Positions 25,401 through 38,822 of a stretch of 64,000 nucleotides of DNA are shown here, piece after piece. The position numbers were made by a program, and so were the translations under genes. How positions within the stretch are numbered: the first letter of the stretch is position 1; each line of letters opens with the position of its first letter. This DNA comes from Cinclus cinclus (lineage: Eukaryota > Chordata > Aves > Passeriformes > Cinclidae). The notes below the pieces were generated by a model. The model saw only the letters and a program-made list of their open reading frames with translations. It had not been told where the DNA came from and did not search any database. The stretch is from positions 49,970,006-50,034,005 of the forward strand of contig NC_085047.1 of the NCBI RefSeq assembly GCF_963662255.1. The letters are read 5' to 3'.

Positions 25401-28400
25401 TCAGAAAAATTGAAGGTTTGCTGTAAAAAGAAGATAAAACTATCAGAATAAAGATTTTTCTTGTCAGACAGGAATGTTTGCTACTGCAAAGGAAATAAGG
25501 AATGCCTCAGGGCTACACCGAGCACTCAAGATTACCCAGTTGTTGCATGTTTGGCAGAGGCAAGAAACAAGCACACTATCACTGTGCAACCTGCCACACC
25601 ACCCTGGAAGCAAAATTAGCCACTTATCAGATCTGAAGACTGTGTCCCTGCTAAACGGCTTAATTTGTACCTCTGTTCAGAGCAGACGCGGAGCACATCA
25701 CCCCACCACTGCCACAGCCATAATCCATTGGAGGTGGCATTTCACCAGGTGGCTGCAGGCAGCTCCACAGACAGACAAACAGCCACTCACTGCAGAGCCA
25801 ACCCCAAAATGCTCCTGTCAGGCCATCCTGCATCCCTGAAAACACCCATTGTTTTGTCATGCACAGCACACAGTGCAAGACAGTCACACCCCACGAAAGC
25901 ATAAAAATAAAGGAAGAAAATAAAAGATGCCCGTGTTTCAGCAGCTCCTCTTTGGCTGTGCTATCAGAAAAAGGGCATTTGGGGTAACAATGGAGTCTCT
26001 GGGAAGCTTGGCACTGAACAGGGAGCTGCAGACTAAGCTCTTCCCCCTCCAATTTCCAGGCCAGATGGAGCTCAGGCAGGATGTGATACACCAAGCACCC
26101 ACTGCAAGATTTTTCCTGGCTTGCTTGGGAAGGGATTACATGGTTGTGGCAGCAGGAAGAGAACTAACAGAGACCTGTGGCCAGACTGTATGGGGCACCA
26201 GGCACTGGTGTCCCTGCTCTGTGCAAGCCCAGTGCTGCCCACATCTCCTTGCTAAGGAGGGCTCTGCTGAACCCGCAACCAGCTGTGGAGACCCCAATCC
26301 CACATGGCATGGGTGGCCTCAGCTCATCCACAGTGCTGATCCTGCCCTAGTGAGCTGTGAGGAAAGCAGCTTAGTGGAGGTGATGCTCAGCTGTACCTGG
26401 AGCTGAGCCCTGGCACCAGCCCTGGCTGCCTTCACGTGGCAGGATGGCAGCAGCAGCTCGAGCAGCAGTGACAGCTGCTCTCTTTGCTTTGGGGATGCTG
26501 TGTCACTCTGCCTCTGGGCTTGCCACCTCACTGTTTTTAATGGATTAAATCCATTTCCTCAAACTGAAGCCCTGGCAGGACAAAGCAGACTCCCACTGGC
26601 CTTCTTCACCACTGAGCAAGAGGAGACTCATCCCACCATGGGTGGTAGGCCACCAAGTCACCACACTCCAGGCACCACAGCAGCAAAAGTAATTTTTAAG
26701 CTTATAATTTCAAGAAATGAAGTGTGTGTGTGTGGTGTACACCCAGTCTCCCTGTTACACCCTCACCATGATTTTTGCTGCATGGCAAAGGGCTGCCATT
26801 GCAGGGAGCACTGCCTTGCTCTTCCTTATAGCTCTGTCCTCATCTGCCTCTCCAGGGAAGGGCTTCCTGCAACAAGCAGGTTGGTCAGGCTGACCCCAAT
26901 ATCCCTACCATCCTAATGTGGGCAATTACTGCCATGGCTGGGCTCTGTCCAGCCCCAGGAATGTCTCAATAATGGCAAATAGTGAACAGCTGCCAGTTTA
27001 CTCATTCATCCAAAAGCTGGATTTATGGAGAGGCTCCACAGTCCATTGCTGTCAGTGTCAGGTCAGCCCAGTGCAGGGTAACTGGGAGGGACACACTGGG
27101 CAGGTGAGGATGCCAATCCATACTGGATCACAACATTGTTGCACTGAAGCTTTCAACCTTTACACATCTTGGGGCATCTTGGAGGAAGTGCTGATCCCTT
27201 AGTAATTTTGCATTTATCTGATGTACATTTACACTCACACAGTGCCCATCTCTGCCCAGGCTGGTACCAGGGTCTCCAGGCATCCCATGACAGGATTAAC
27301 TAAAGCTCTAGCAGGCAAGCTGTGCCATCTTTCAGCAGGAGGATGCACATTAGCTCTCAAAGATCTGCATCCCAATAACCTGTCCGTGGCTTTTACACCA
27401 CTACAAGAAGGGACAGAAGGCTGGAAGGTGTCATTATACAGTGGAGAATTTTCCTGTTAAATTGACGGTTTGCTGTGGTGTACTATGAACACAGGAAGAG
27501 CTGGGGAAGGGGAAGATGCCTCAGTGTTTCTCCTTGTTTTTGTAGGGCTGATCAGCATCATTGCAGGCTGGTGAGGGTCACCTGTGGTCTTTCCCCCATA
27601 GAAGCCATGCTTTTGAAGAACATTTTAAAGGTTGCATCTCCCTATACATTGGGCTTGTTTGCAGTTTTTACTGTTTAAGACCGGAGGGAAAGCTGAATTT
27701 AGATGGTGCTATGCAAACAGAAAATAAGAACTAATCAAAGTACCCAGATAAACTGAGAGATCAGCATTTTAAACCACTAGTTTCATCCCTCAGAACATGC
27801 TTTTACCATCACAGTATGTATATGATATAACAAATAGCTAGTCTAGGGTATATAAAGGCAATGTATTATCACTCTTTCTTAGATGTACTTGTACATCCTA
27901 GAAAAGTTACTTGTGCAGCTTTCACATAACCTGTGTATTAGGAAGATTAATTACATGATCACGTACTGGAGTAGCTGGAATACATGCTCCTATCTGTGAC
28001 AGGAGACACAGTGCTCCGAGAACACATCTGGGCTATGAGCAGGAAAAACTCCTGCCTGAAAGATCACTGCCTGTGTGATGGAGGAAGGAAAGAAGACAAA
28101 GAGGAACAGTGACTTGCTAAAGTGACAGGCTGAAGGAGCTGATGGCCCTACCAAAGAATGGGGATCTACCCTTGCTGAACTTGTGATATTTCCCACCAAC
28201 CCATAGGTGATGTGATTTCCCTGTCTCCCAGACACCCAGAAAGCAGGGAGAGTGATGTGTGGTTTTGAAGCAGGCTAGGCATGCAGAGCTGCACCAAAAT
28301 GGGCTCTGCACACTGAAAATATCCTGCCCTGAGCACCCAGATGAGATGAGCAGTCTGATCCCAGCCCCTTCACTGCATAGCTGAGAGAGGAGGCTTGCTT

Positions 28401-31400
28401 GTGCCTGCAAGGGAACAGAGGAGACTGCGTCAGTAGCAGCTGGAAATTGCTGCTACATGAACACAGTTGCAGGAGCACCTGTGAGGAAATTAGCCATTAT
28501 AAAGCCTGTGCAAGGAATACCTGGGTATACACAACTAAGCCACAAACTGGAGGTGGATAGTAAAGGCAAAAAGGGGGTAAGTGAAGGGAATTAAGGCTCC
28601 AGACCAGCAGCTGATGCAGGAGAAGACACCAGGTTAGAGCAGGGACCTGGAGTGACTGGAACTGCTGGCCATGCTTGGCTTGCTTCTCTTCTCCTGCCAC
28701 CTCCTTCCTCCTGAAAACCCTCATCCCAGCCCTGTGAGCAAACAGGTGTGGCATGGTGCAATTACAGGCTGTCAACCTGTGTCACCTAGAGGTGGGTGGG
28801 AATTAAGGTTCCACTGACATCTAGCACGTTTCTCATTTTTTACAGTCCGACTAATTTGATGTCTTCTTTCATTCTGCCATTTGGGTTTTATCATTATTAC
28901 TATAATAACATTATGGACGTTTCTCTTTGATTAAGCATCAAATAGCAAATACCCACAGGTAGCAGTCTCAACAAGAAGAAATCCAGGGATCTTCGGTCTC
29001 TAGCTGACCCTGGAGCAAAAAGTGCATAACCCAGGACCTTCACCTTAGAGGAACACATGAATTCTGGATATGGTGAACAGAGAATTGCCTCTGGGCAAAG
29101 CCAGGAAAAACAGTTTGCTCTCTGGCTCCACTGTCCTTTACATTCCTACAGCAATCCAGCATCTTCCTTCCTCTCTTTACTCACCTGCTGTTTGTAGCTT
29201 AACAGTTGTGTTAACATGTGAGGCATGAATATTGTCTAGAATATGCATGTATGCCACCTCTTAGGCATTTGAGGATGTTTCAGAGGCAGTAAGATATGTG
29301 AGCACCACTATCAGCAATGCATTCCTTGACAATGATCAAGATTTCTCTTTTTGGGCAAGTTACAATTCTGCATCCTGGGCAACAGCAGCACCTTGATTTA
29401 GGAAGTTATTTGCATGTGCCTGCTGTGCTGGAGCAACTCTCTGTGATTATGCTCAGCAGAGAGTTTCAATGGAAGTGCTTTCTGGAGCAGGAGGGTAAGC
29501 CAAGGGCACACGGTTGGGTTGGTGTCACCAGATACGAGCTAGTGGCGATGGCACGGCTTTGGGGACGAGTGCCCACTTCTGGGTGCAGGGAGACAAGGAG
29601 CAAGGGCACAAGGGTGAGAATGCCAGTGTCCCCTCCACGCTGCAAATAGGTCACGAGGAAGCCCCTGGTCCTGGGGAATGCACCCACCTACATTAGTGGG
29701 AATTGCAAGTAGCTCCATGTGGGCCAGGGGCAGGGGCAGCGAGGGAGGGAACAAGGGAAGGAAGCACTTAAAGACACAGGACGTGTCTCACCATGATTGC
29801 TGCTGGGGTGGAAGTCATTCTGGGACACAGTGCATGCCCATGAGCTTTCCCAGCCTCGGCGACTGGGTCCTGAGCACTGCTTCAGTTTTTGGTTGGTTTA
29901 CATTTCTCCCAAACCACTGCGGTGGCAGAACCAGACTTGAAAGCCTTGGCTCACCACAAGGGAGATCTCCAAAGCAAGGCTACCCTGACCAGGGCAAGGG
30001 ATGGATGTCACCATCAGGAGGCACCACAAGGGCTGAGGGGTTTGGGTGGACCTGGATACTTGTGAAAGAGCTGGTCTGAATTCTGGTCTGTGAGAGCAAA
30101 CTAGCTCTGCCAGGCAGGGATAACTCTGGCTTGGCACAATTTCAGCTCTTCCAGAGCCACTCCCCAGAGGGGAAAATATATTACTTTGTGACTGGAGATG
30201 TGACTTCTCTGCCCCCTCCAGAGCAGAGGCATTGTAAGAGGAAGGTCTCTAGACCTGAGACCCACAGGAGTTATTCTGGTCCATTAAATGGGGACTAGAG
30301 CATGCTCTCATCCTCAGGTAACTTTCTACCCTGCTTGCTGCCCCAGCACATCCTATGGCTGTTTTGCCTTCCAGAACCAGCAGGCATTTCCTCAGGGTTG
30401 CACATAACATGTTACAACTGAAGCCCATCAACAGGCTTAGTCAAAGCCCGAGGTGCCTGGGTCAGGGCCTGTTTGTGTACAATACACGCACACTTCTTCC
30501 GCAGCTGTCACAGGAAGGGCATCATTTCACATCACTTATTATTTGAACATCAATTTGTAACATAACAGGAAGAGCCAAAGAGGGGCATCTCATGTCAGCT
30601 GCTCTGAGGAGGAATTGGATGCAAACGTGCCCATTTTGTGCTGACATGATGGCTCAGGGGTGGTGTGAAGCTGCTTTGCTCTGTGTTGCAGTATGCAGCT
30701 GCTGCTTGCAGGGCTCAGGAAGGGCCACTGGTGAGCACCTCCGCACACGTGCAGGCAGCAAATGCAGGAGCTCACCTGCGAGAAAATATGCAGAGACATT
30801 AAACCCAGGAGCTTTTCATCACCCCCGGTCGGACCAGTCCCAGCCTGACTAACAGGAGGCCAAGCCTATATTTACTGCAATTTATATAAATCAAGAAAGA
30901 TCCCATGAAAGACAACCAACCAACCTAATTGCTCTAGGGACAAATTCCTTCTGACACACACATCTGATAACATCAATTACTTCCCAAACAGACTGATTCA
31001 AATGCTGTGGGTGTTTTCAGAGGTGATAAACATTATGGGAGGATGCTGGGCTGAGCTGAAACACACTGGCAAAGGCATGGACCTGTAAGGAACAACATCC
31101 ATCAGAGACCCCAGAATGAGCTGTTCACATCCTCCCTGCACACCACAAGCCAAAAAAAGCTTCCAGCATCTTATAATAAAATTCAGACTTACTAAAAAAA
31201 AAAAAAAATGAAGCTAGACTGTGCTAAGGCACACTGCTGCATCAAAACCTCCTGCAACAGCAGGGAATAAGAGGAATGAAAAATGCTTACAACTGTGGAG
31301 ACTTCTCCCTGACAGACCTCCTCAACCAATCCATTCCTCTCCAGGTGGGTGCTCGGTGCTCAGGTGAGGGCAGGCTGGGCAGGTCAGCAGGGGGCCAGGC

Positions 31401-34400
31401 AGTGCCTGAGGAGAAATGGATGATGCTGCACCCATTACTGTTCATTGCCACACACAGAGCAAACCTCCCTGCTGCTACAGATTCCTCTGCACCTCCACCC
31501 GCCCCTCAGGAGCTGTGCCTACCTGGGGGGATCTCTGCGGGAGAAGCTGGTCCAGGTGAGCTCAGACAGCTGGAGGAGCACAGCTGAGCACCCTGCAGCC
31601 TCAGATGGCTTTGTGCCCAAGCTGATCAAGCCTTTACTGCTGGTGTTGCTCAGCAGGACTGAGCTCTGTGGCTGTGAAACACAGACACCTCTCCATCTGA
31701 TGGCAGACACCTCAATCTCCTCCCGGAGCCAGGGACAGTGTCCCCATCTCCATGGGCAGGCACTAGCTTGTGCCCAGCCTGCTGGAAGGTGGCTTGGCCT
31801 CTCAGAGCCGGCCCAGGCTTGGAGTCCTGCACTGTGTCCCCACAGTCATTAAGTGTAATTGTTGTTTTTCCATGGTCTCCCAGTTCCAAGGGTCTGAAAT
31901 AATATGTCACAGGCTGACAGTGTGGTGCCTTCTTATAGCAATGGGTGCCAAGGGTGTGTTTTGTGTGCCCTGGGGTGCAGCAGAAGGGCTTTGGAGGGCA
32001 TTCAAGGCTAAGAATGTCTGTAGGACTCCAGCACTAGAGGACCATTAGTATAATTGGGAGCAGTTTGCAGGAGGCTCAGAAGTCAAATTTCCTCTCAGCT
32101 GGGTGAAGCCACAGAGAAGCTAGCCCTCATTTACAGTTGCATTTTAGGGCCAAGAGCAGCTTCTCTGTGGACCTTTGCAGCTGCTGCCCATCTCAGTGAG
32201 TGTCTCACTCCTGAGAGGAAAAAGAAGTGTGAAAGGGGAGGAGAAGAAAGACTGGGCAGAATTTCAGAGAACTTCACTGTAAGGTGAGAAAGAATGAAGC
32301 AGGACAAAAGTGAAAAGTAAATAAAGTTAATAGAAAGCAGTAACTGCAGAACACTTAAATGAATTTGTAAATCTTAGAAACAAAAAGGAAAGAGTCATTG
32401 TTGGAACAGAAAGGAAGTTCAAGACCTACAAAAACTCTCTTGTGTCTGTTAGAAGTTGAGGTCAAAGGGAATACAACACTGACCCTACCCCTTACACTTG
32501 GAAATGCTGCAGGAAACCACTTCATGGTGAGGAGGAGCTGTGACTGAGAACGTGGGAAGGACCTGTGCTCTCCAGTTTTTGCTGGGAGCTGAAGAACCGA
32601 CAGTCAGCCACGAGAACAGAGGGAGAGGCATCTAAAGGTAATTGGTTGTGATTTGAAAGAGCTAAATATAAATCCTGGGGGAAGACCTCAGCAAGCGGCA
32701 TGTCTCTCCAGGGGACGCTGACTCAAGCAGAAGTGGCATGACACAGATGAACAGAGAGGCAAGACTGTCCTGAGCAGAAATCTCATTACAGCTACTTAAC
32801 TATTCCTGCTAAACTGCCTCCTATTTACTGCCCCAAGGGCTTAAGCAAAGAACATTAGGAATGAGATTAAGAAAGCAGAAATGCAGGCTGAATGTCTGAA
32901 AAAATTTCCCTGACACAGCAGGATGAGCCAAGCATGTCTGCAGAGATCTTTGCCTGGCTGAGACAGAGTGGAAGCACGCAGTCCTGCAGCAGAACTCCTC
33001 CAGCCACAACCAAAACTGCCTGGGAATATTTCCCACCTGCAGGGCACCTCGGGGCTCCTGGCAGACAGGGCAATTGAGGATGCAGGATCCCCCGGGGCAT
33101 CCTGTGAGCAGGGATGATCCCACTAGCTGGGTTATTGCCCCCAGGCTGGGTCAGTTGCCCACTTGCCCTTGCTAGGGGTGAAAAGCAGCCCACTCATCTT
33201 GGGGCTCAGAGTGGGGGTTCCACACAAAGGAGGGAAGAGCTCTGATCTGCATCCCGCTGCCTGGCAGAGGGTGTGCAACATCTCACAGGTCTCTGAGCAG
33301 AGGGGTGAGCCTGAAGTGTTTTTATATTTTTATTTGTGGTAGCCTTTCAGCTACTCCAGTAGCCCCTGGGAGCACTGAGGCTCACACAGGACTGTGCTGT
33401 AGCAGTGAAGCTTCAGCATGTGCTCCCCCAACCAGCAGCTTCCCAGCTCTCACCCAACTCTGCTATTTGGTCCTCTTCAAAACAGGCAAACCAATTAGAA
33501 AATGAAAAAAGACACTGGGGCCCAAGCCTCACTAATGGCCAGCAAAGCCTTCTTCCCTCTCCCATCCCCACTGCCACCCTCTCCAGCAGCAGCAGTACCT
33601 GCACTGACTGCAGGAAACCTTTGCTGCTGGCAGTGCAAGAGAGGCTGACATGTGCTGTCTGTCCTGTGATTTGCTACACCGGCACAGGCATCTGTGCTGG
33701 TAATTATGCACGTAGTGGGATCCACAGAGCTACCCACAGCCACTAGCCACAGCAAAGGGCCAGGAGGGTGAGAGCACAGATGAGTAAGGAGTCTGGCACC
33801 CACAGAAAATGTCACTCAGTGTGTATCAGTGCCTCCCTATGGTGAGAAGTGACTACAAATCCTCGCTCTTATAAACAACAGTTGAGTAACAAGTGCATAA
33901 ATAAAAGCATCTTTGTTCATCTTTCCACCACTCTTACTATTGCAGCGTTACCATTTACACAGAAAGTTAGTTATCTCTGGGAGGGGAAGTGCAGCTTGCA
34001 GGACAAGGGCTTTTCTCTGAAATCCAAGAGAACAAGGAAGTAGTTGCTGCCAAGTTCAGGTGCATAATTGTGCCGTGCAGTCTGAGTAACTGTAGGCTGG
34101 AGAAGGCTGAATGTTTGTGAGGTCTGAAGAGGGGAGCAAATCTCCAGCTCTCATTTAGACATCCCTGTCCTGAAGCTTTTAAGCAGATGCTCAGCTTCAC
34201 TCATGAGCTCAGGTTCCAGACCAGCAGAAAACACCTGTGGTTCACAGTCATGGCAAGATCCCATGCCAGCTGCCACCAAACCCCAGCCCCTGAGGCTGTC
34301 AGCAGTTGACAGAGCTTCACCAGGGATAGAGGGGATAACAGTAATTCTTCCTTCTCAAAATATTTTTGTCCTGAAGAAGTGTTTTCAGCAGTAGATATAT

Positions 34401-36525
34401 GTCTCTCCTGACAGGACCTGGGCCTTGGGACCCAGATCTCCACTGCCAGGGATCTTCTAAAACACAACAAGGGAGAACTGCCTTGGCCATGGAAACCCTG
34501 GTTCTGCAGCATCTCTTGAAATTGCCATACTGGAACACCATGGCCTCAAAGCCCAGGAGCTGGAGTGGGGACATCATTCTCCTTCAGGCTCCTTGCTCAC
34601 TCCTATCTTGTCTTGGGAAAACAATAATCCCATGTATTTTTGCCACTTTAGACCCAGAATAACAACTTAAATTTTTCAGAAAAAAAAGAGAGATCATCCT
34701 TTAACAGTGTCCTGCTTTACAAATGGATGAGAACCTCATTTTTAGCTCCTGTTTGAATTGCTGAAATAATTACTTACTTCTAGGCACTTTTAATTAAAAC
34801 TCTGCTAAATTTCTAGTTATGTTTAAAACAGTTATTATTGAATCACTCAATCTACAATTTCCTGAAAGCAGCAACCACTACTGCATTTAGTATTCCATCC
34901 CACATCCTCCTGGAAGAGTTATTTTTATTTGTACACTTCAGTGACCACAGGTAATTCTGCAGCTCAAATCAACATAATGCTTTTTCCATTCCCCAAAATG
35001 ACACCAAAGTATTTGTGAGAACTGTAGTTGTCCAACCAAATTATCATCAATCATATTCAATTAGAAAGCATGAGAGGGACTGTTCCACTTTAAATCATCT
35101 TTCTTGTTCCAAGTAGAGCAAGAGAAATGCAGTTCCTATTCTTCCCTTCTAACATTCCCAGATTGCACTTCCCACTCCCTCTATTCCTGCTGCTGTTGCT
35201 CCGCAGGCACCACCAGGTGTGGGGACTTTCCTTTGATGATGATAAGAATTTGGAGATGTCATGGCATTGTGCAGCCAGCAGCCAGTGGAGCAGGCTGGGT
35301 CACCCAGGACTGCAATGGAGAGGGAACAGAAAGAAAACAAAGTTCAGTAGAAGAAAGTTGCCTGCACAGAAATGCTACCACATGCTATAGTGGCCCTGAG
35401 ATCTCCATGGGATGTTGTGGTTGAATATCTCACCCAGGCATCCCTGTGCATCCTGGCTCAGCAGTGCTTCTTGCTCTTCCACAGCCCACAGGCACTGTGG
35501 CAGGGGTTGCTTTTATTCTGTACCTGGCCTTCCTGGTTTGACTCATCATTTATGGTAAGTGAAAACTGCATTTCCAGAGCTTTACCTGTATAGCCATTGC
35601 CTGGAATTATGCACAGCTGGATGTCATACCCATCTGGGTACTAAAAAGCCTAAAAATTATTTTTCACATGGCGTCTCATTCCAGCCTCTCTCTGACATTT
35701 GCACGGAAAAAAAAAAAAAAAAACAACAGAAAACCTGGGGTAACACTGCATCCTTGTGTCAGGTGAAGCTAAATAGCAATGCGACTTCAGTTTATAGTTA
35801 CAGCTAGCCCCTCCACACACCTTGGGATGGATGGATACAGCATCACTCACAGCATCCTTGAGAAATCCCTTGGGAAGTACTCATAGGAATAAAACAGATA
35901 GAGCTGGGACTTTATCCTTCCGCTTCTTGGCCTTAGGGAGTAAACAAAGCCAGGTTCTGGAGCACCCAGGTAATGTATGAGCTATCAGGACCAGCTCTGC
36001 CCACTCAGCCAGCTCCTTTCAGTGCTTATCACAGGAGAGAACAGCACTGTCATCTGTGTGGTCACACCCAGGTTGGATGTTCTGCTACCTGCCTGCAGTT
36101 GATGTAGTTCTGCAGCACTGAGCTTCCAGACACCAAAATGCCAATGGTGATGTGGGAAAAGTGTGAAGGAATTATTCACCTCTGCTTTCTCTGGTGCTCA
36201 CCAGCAATGACACACAAACTGCTGAACGCACCAGCATGACATCACCAATTCTCCTCTGGGACAAAGGGTGAGATTTGCTTTCAAAACTAGGATTTAAGTA
36301 TGCTTTATAAATTCTATTTCAGGGACTTTCGACTTAGGTCAGACTAAGCCAGGTCTCCTCTGCTGGGAGCAGAAATGGCTGGGGGTGACATAGACACATC
36401 AGGAAACCCAGAAGCATAAGGAGCATCCAGGGATGCTGAAGAATCTGAAAACCAGCGCTAAGCACCAGCGTTCTCACCCTCCCCATGCAATGCAGGCTCT
36501 CCCATGGCTGACAGTTCAACTATCC
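22446..36525. other. Long non-coding intergenic stretch
   Basis: No gene recognised over 14 kb. Simple-sequence features are a short GT run (26723-26736), an A15-class run (31193-31208) and an A18-class run (35706-35723). A+T-rich blocks at 27690-27970, 28840-28960 and 34700-35110 are candidate regulatory or conserved non-coding sequence. Frames do not exceed about 160 codons and carry no domain. Confidence 0.55.
27882..27897. repeat. 16-base inverted repeat
   Basis: gatgtac and gtacatc enclose a two-base spacer (27889-27890). It sits within an A+T-rich candidate regulatory block (27690-27970). Confidence 0.8.
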
Positions 36526-36960
36526 CCGCTCACCGCGCAATGGCCGAGCGAGCCTGGCGAAAGCCAGGCAGAAACGCCAGCTCCGCACGCTTCCACGGAC
36601 AGACGTGGCACCGCGCGGAGGGAGCCTGGCTGGCTCCAGGCTATTCCAGAGGAGCTGTTCCGGGGCGGCTGTGCGGAGGGAAGCCGGCAGAGGGCAGCTG
36701 CAGCCTGCCGATCCCGGGAAGCTGCGCCCCGCCGCCGCCGGGAGCGCCGGCCCCGCCGGGACCCGCAGAGGCGCACGGAGAGCGGCGGCCCCGCCTGCTG
36801 CCCTCGCTCCCCGCGGAGCCCGCCCGCCCTCTCTGACGGCAATCGCGGCATCTGGGGGGCTAAAATGCTCCTCTCGGGGATGCTGGAGGGAGGGAGCTCC
36901 GGCGTGGTCCAGCTGCCCGGCGGGGGCTCGGTTTGGTCCTTTGAGACGCCCCCGCTGAAG
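36526..36960. promoter_or_regulatory. Isolated CpG island, candidate promoter
   Basis: An abrupt G+C-rich, CpG-dense block in otherwise CpG-poor DNA, with GC boxes such as GGGGCGG (36662-36668) and reversed copies (gccccgcc type, at 36725-36733, 36749-36757 and 36787-36795). No TATA box is evident. At the left edge a strong minus-strand donor (GCG|gtgagc, exon end 36534) would suit a first exon read leftward. Frames through the island (up to 187 codons plus strand, 111 minus) are Arg/Pro/Ala-rich low-information sequence typical of G+C-rich DNA, and none matches UBL3 or another protein I know. It could drive a long non-coding RNA or a distal 5' exon of a gene to the left. Confidence 0.6.
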
Positions 36961-38707
36961 CTGCTGCCTTTCTGCAGGGGAGGATGGGTTGGGTAGATGT
37001 GAACGCCTGTGCCTGTGGGAGGTCCCAGACCTAAGGGATGCCTTAGCTCATCATCATGCCCATCCTCCTCCTGGCCCTGATGGGGATGGTTTGAACGTTT
37101 CTCGGAAAAAGTCCGGGAAGTTCATGCAGCCCTTACTAGAAATTGGGTGAATGCCTTTCACCTTCCGCAGTGTGGTGGGCTGCCCCGCTGCTCCCCTTTC
37201 CCAGCACTCACTGTCACTGTAAGTGAGGGGTGAGCTGGGACAGGAACACACCATGAATCTCAGAGCTGTAAGGAAGGGCACAACCTTGTTAGAGATGCAT
37301 TTTCTGCGAGTCGTTCCTCAGTAAACAGATCGGAGGAGCCCCAGCTCTTATATAAACATCATCAAAGAGAATGAGAGGAAGAATTTTTTTCCCAGAAATA
37401 ATTTATAGCCATTCTTTCCCAGTAGCTGTGGCCCAGGCAATTAGGTGATCCACATCCATGTGTGGCAAACAAACTCGGACTGGAAATCCTTGCTGGTTTC
37501 AGCAGTAATTTTGTTCTGTTCCCAAAGGCTAAGGTGTACTGCTGGGGTCCATCTTCTGTCACAAGTGTTTTCTTACTCCTCTTTCCTAAAGTCCACTCTG
37601 GGATTTACATCCTGGCTTTTGCCACATTTTATCTGCACGTGGAATAAGAACAATCATACAGCAAACAGCAAACACAACCACAATGTTTCCATCTGCAGCA
37701 TACGGTGCTGGTGAAGGCTGGTGGAGACAGCCCATGTTTCCAAACTGAAAAGACAGCAGGGAAGAGGTCCCTGGGAACAATAATTAACTATGATAATTAA
37801 TTAAGAAATCACCGTGGCAATTTTACACCTCCAGGATAGAAAACACACCTGCACCTCATTTCATTGGTACTTCACCACGTTCCCATGAAAGTATATGGGA
37901 AGGGCACACGGCTCATCCCAAAGGTGCTGAGCACACCAGTGGGACCAGAGATATGTCACATACATGTTTCCCGACCTAAGCTGTGCCAGAGCAGCACGAC
38001 CACAAGCAATTCCAGGTGCATCACAGCATGAGGAGTCTGGTGCACTGCCCTCTTCAGACACAGAGCCAGAGACTTCCTAATTTGTATGAGGACACCAACA
38101 CTGAGTTAAGCAATCAAAAATGACACCAGCTCTTGGCACCAACCTACTGGCATGGTGAGCGGGCAGCTGCCTGATGGTGGCCCATGACACCATGGAATGA
38201 GTGTCTCCTGTGCACCAGGGAGATGTGGGTCCAACAGCCTGGGCTGGCCAGGTGAGCCAAGGCGGCTGCTTCCTTTGGTTGTTGATGTTATCTTGCATTT
38301 TGAAGCCACAAGCTCCGGCAGAGATGGGGCTGGGCCATGGCACATTGCTGTGCTGGGCCACACAGAAATTCACTGCCTTCTAAACGGACATGGACACCAA
38401 ATTAAGGCATCAATAATCTGACAGAGCCCTGGACAGGGTGGTTGCCCCATTGTTTGTTCTCCTGCCTTTTACAGCCACAGGCACAGACAGGGATAGGACC
38501 AGACCTCCATGACACACCTCCATCCCCTCCCTCCACAGACACTCAGCCAGAGAGAGATTTCTTCAGCTTTCGACAAAGCCTAAGAGCAAAAATGTGTGCA
38601 GAGCCCCAGTCTGCATTGCACCATGCTCCCACAGGCAGCTGCAGGCTCCCCACAGCCATAGACAAGGGGTGACCAGCCTCTGCAGTGCTCAAATAAATGT
38701 GTGTTTG
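36961..38707. other. Non-coding stretch right of the CpG island
   Basis: CpG density falls to background just after the island. No exon or repeat was recognised. This would be the upstream side if the island is a minus-strand promoter. Confidence 0.5.
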
Positions 38708-38822
38708 CGGCACTTGGGGAAATGGTTTTGTGGTGAAGGTGGCGGTGTTGGTTAACGGCTGGACTCCATGATCTTAGAGGTCTTTTCCAACCTTAACAAT
38801 TCCACAATACCATGATTCTACA
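38708..38822 (+). mobile_element. CR1 LINE 3' tail, about 115 bp
   Basis: A short tail fragment. It shows ggtgttggttaacggctgga, ccatgatcttagaggtcttt, tccaaccttaacaattc and a degenerate octamer end (ccatgattctac). It is in plus orientation. Confidence 0.9.

Noticed and set aside
36534..36850. CpG island as UBL3 first coding exon
   Set aside because: The expected short N-terminal coding text of UBL3 is not present on either strand. Only the promoter-like composition and a donor are seen.
36433..36996. 187-codon plus-strand frame (and a 111-codon minus frame) across the CpG island
   Set aside because: Arg/Pro/Ala-rich low-complexity translation expected from a CpG island. No start context or homology.
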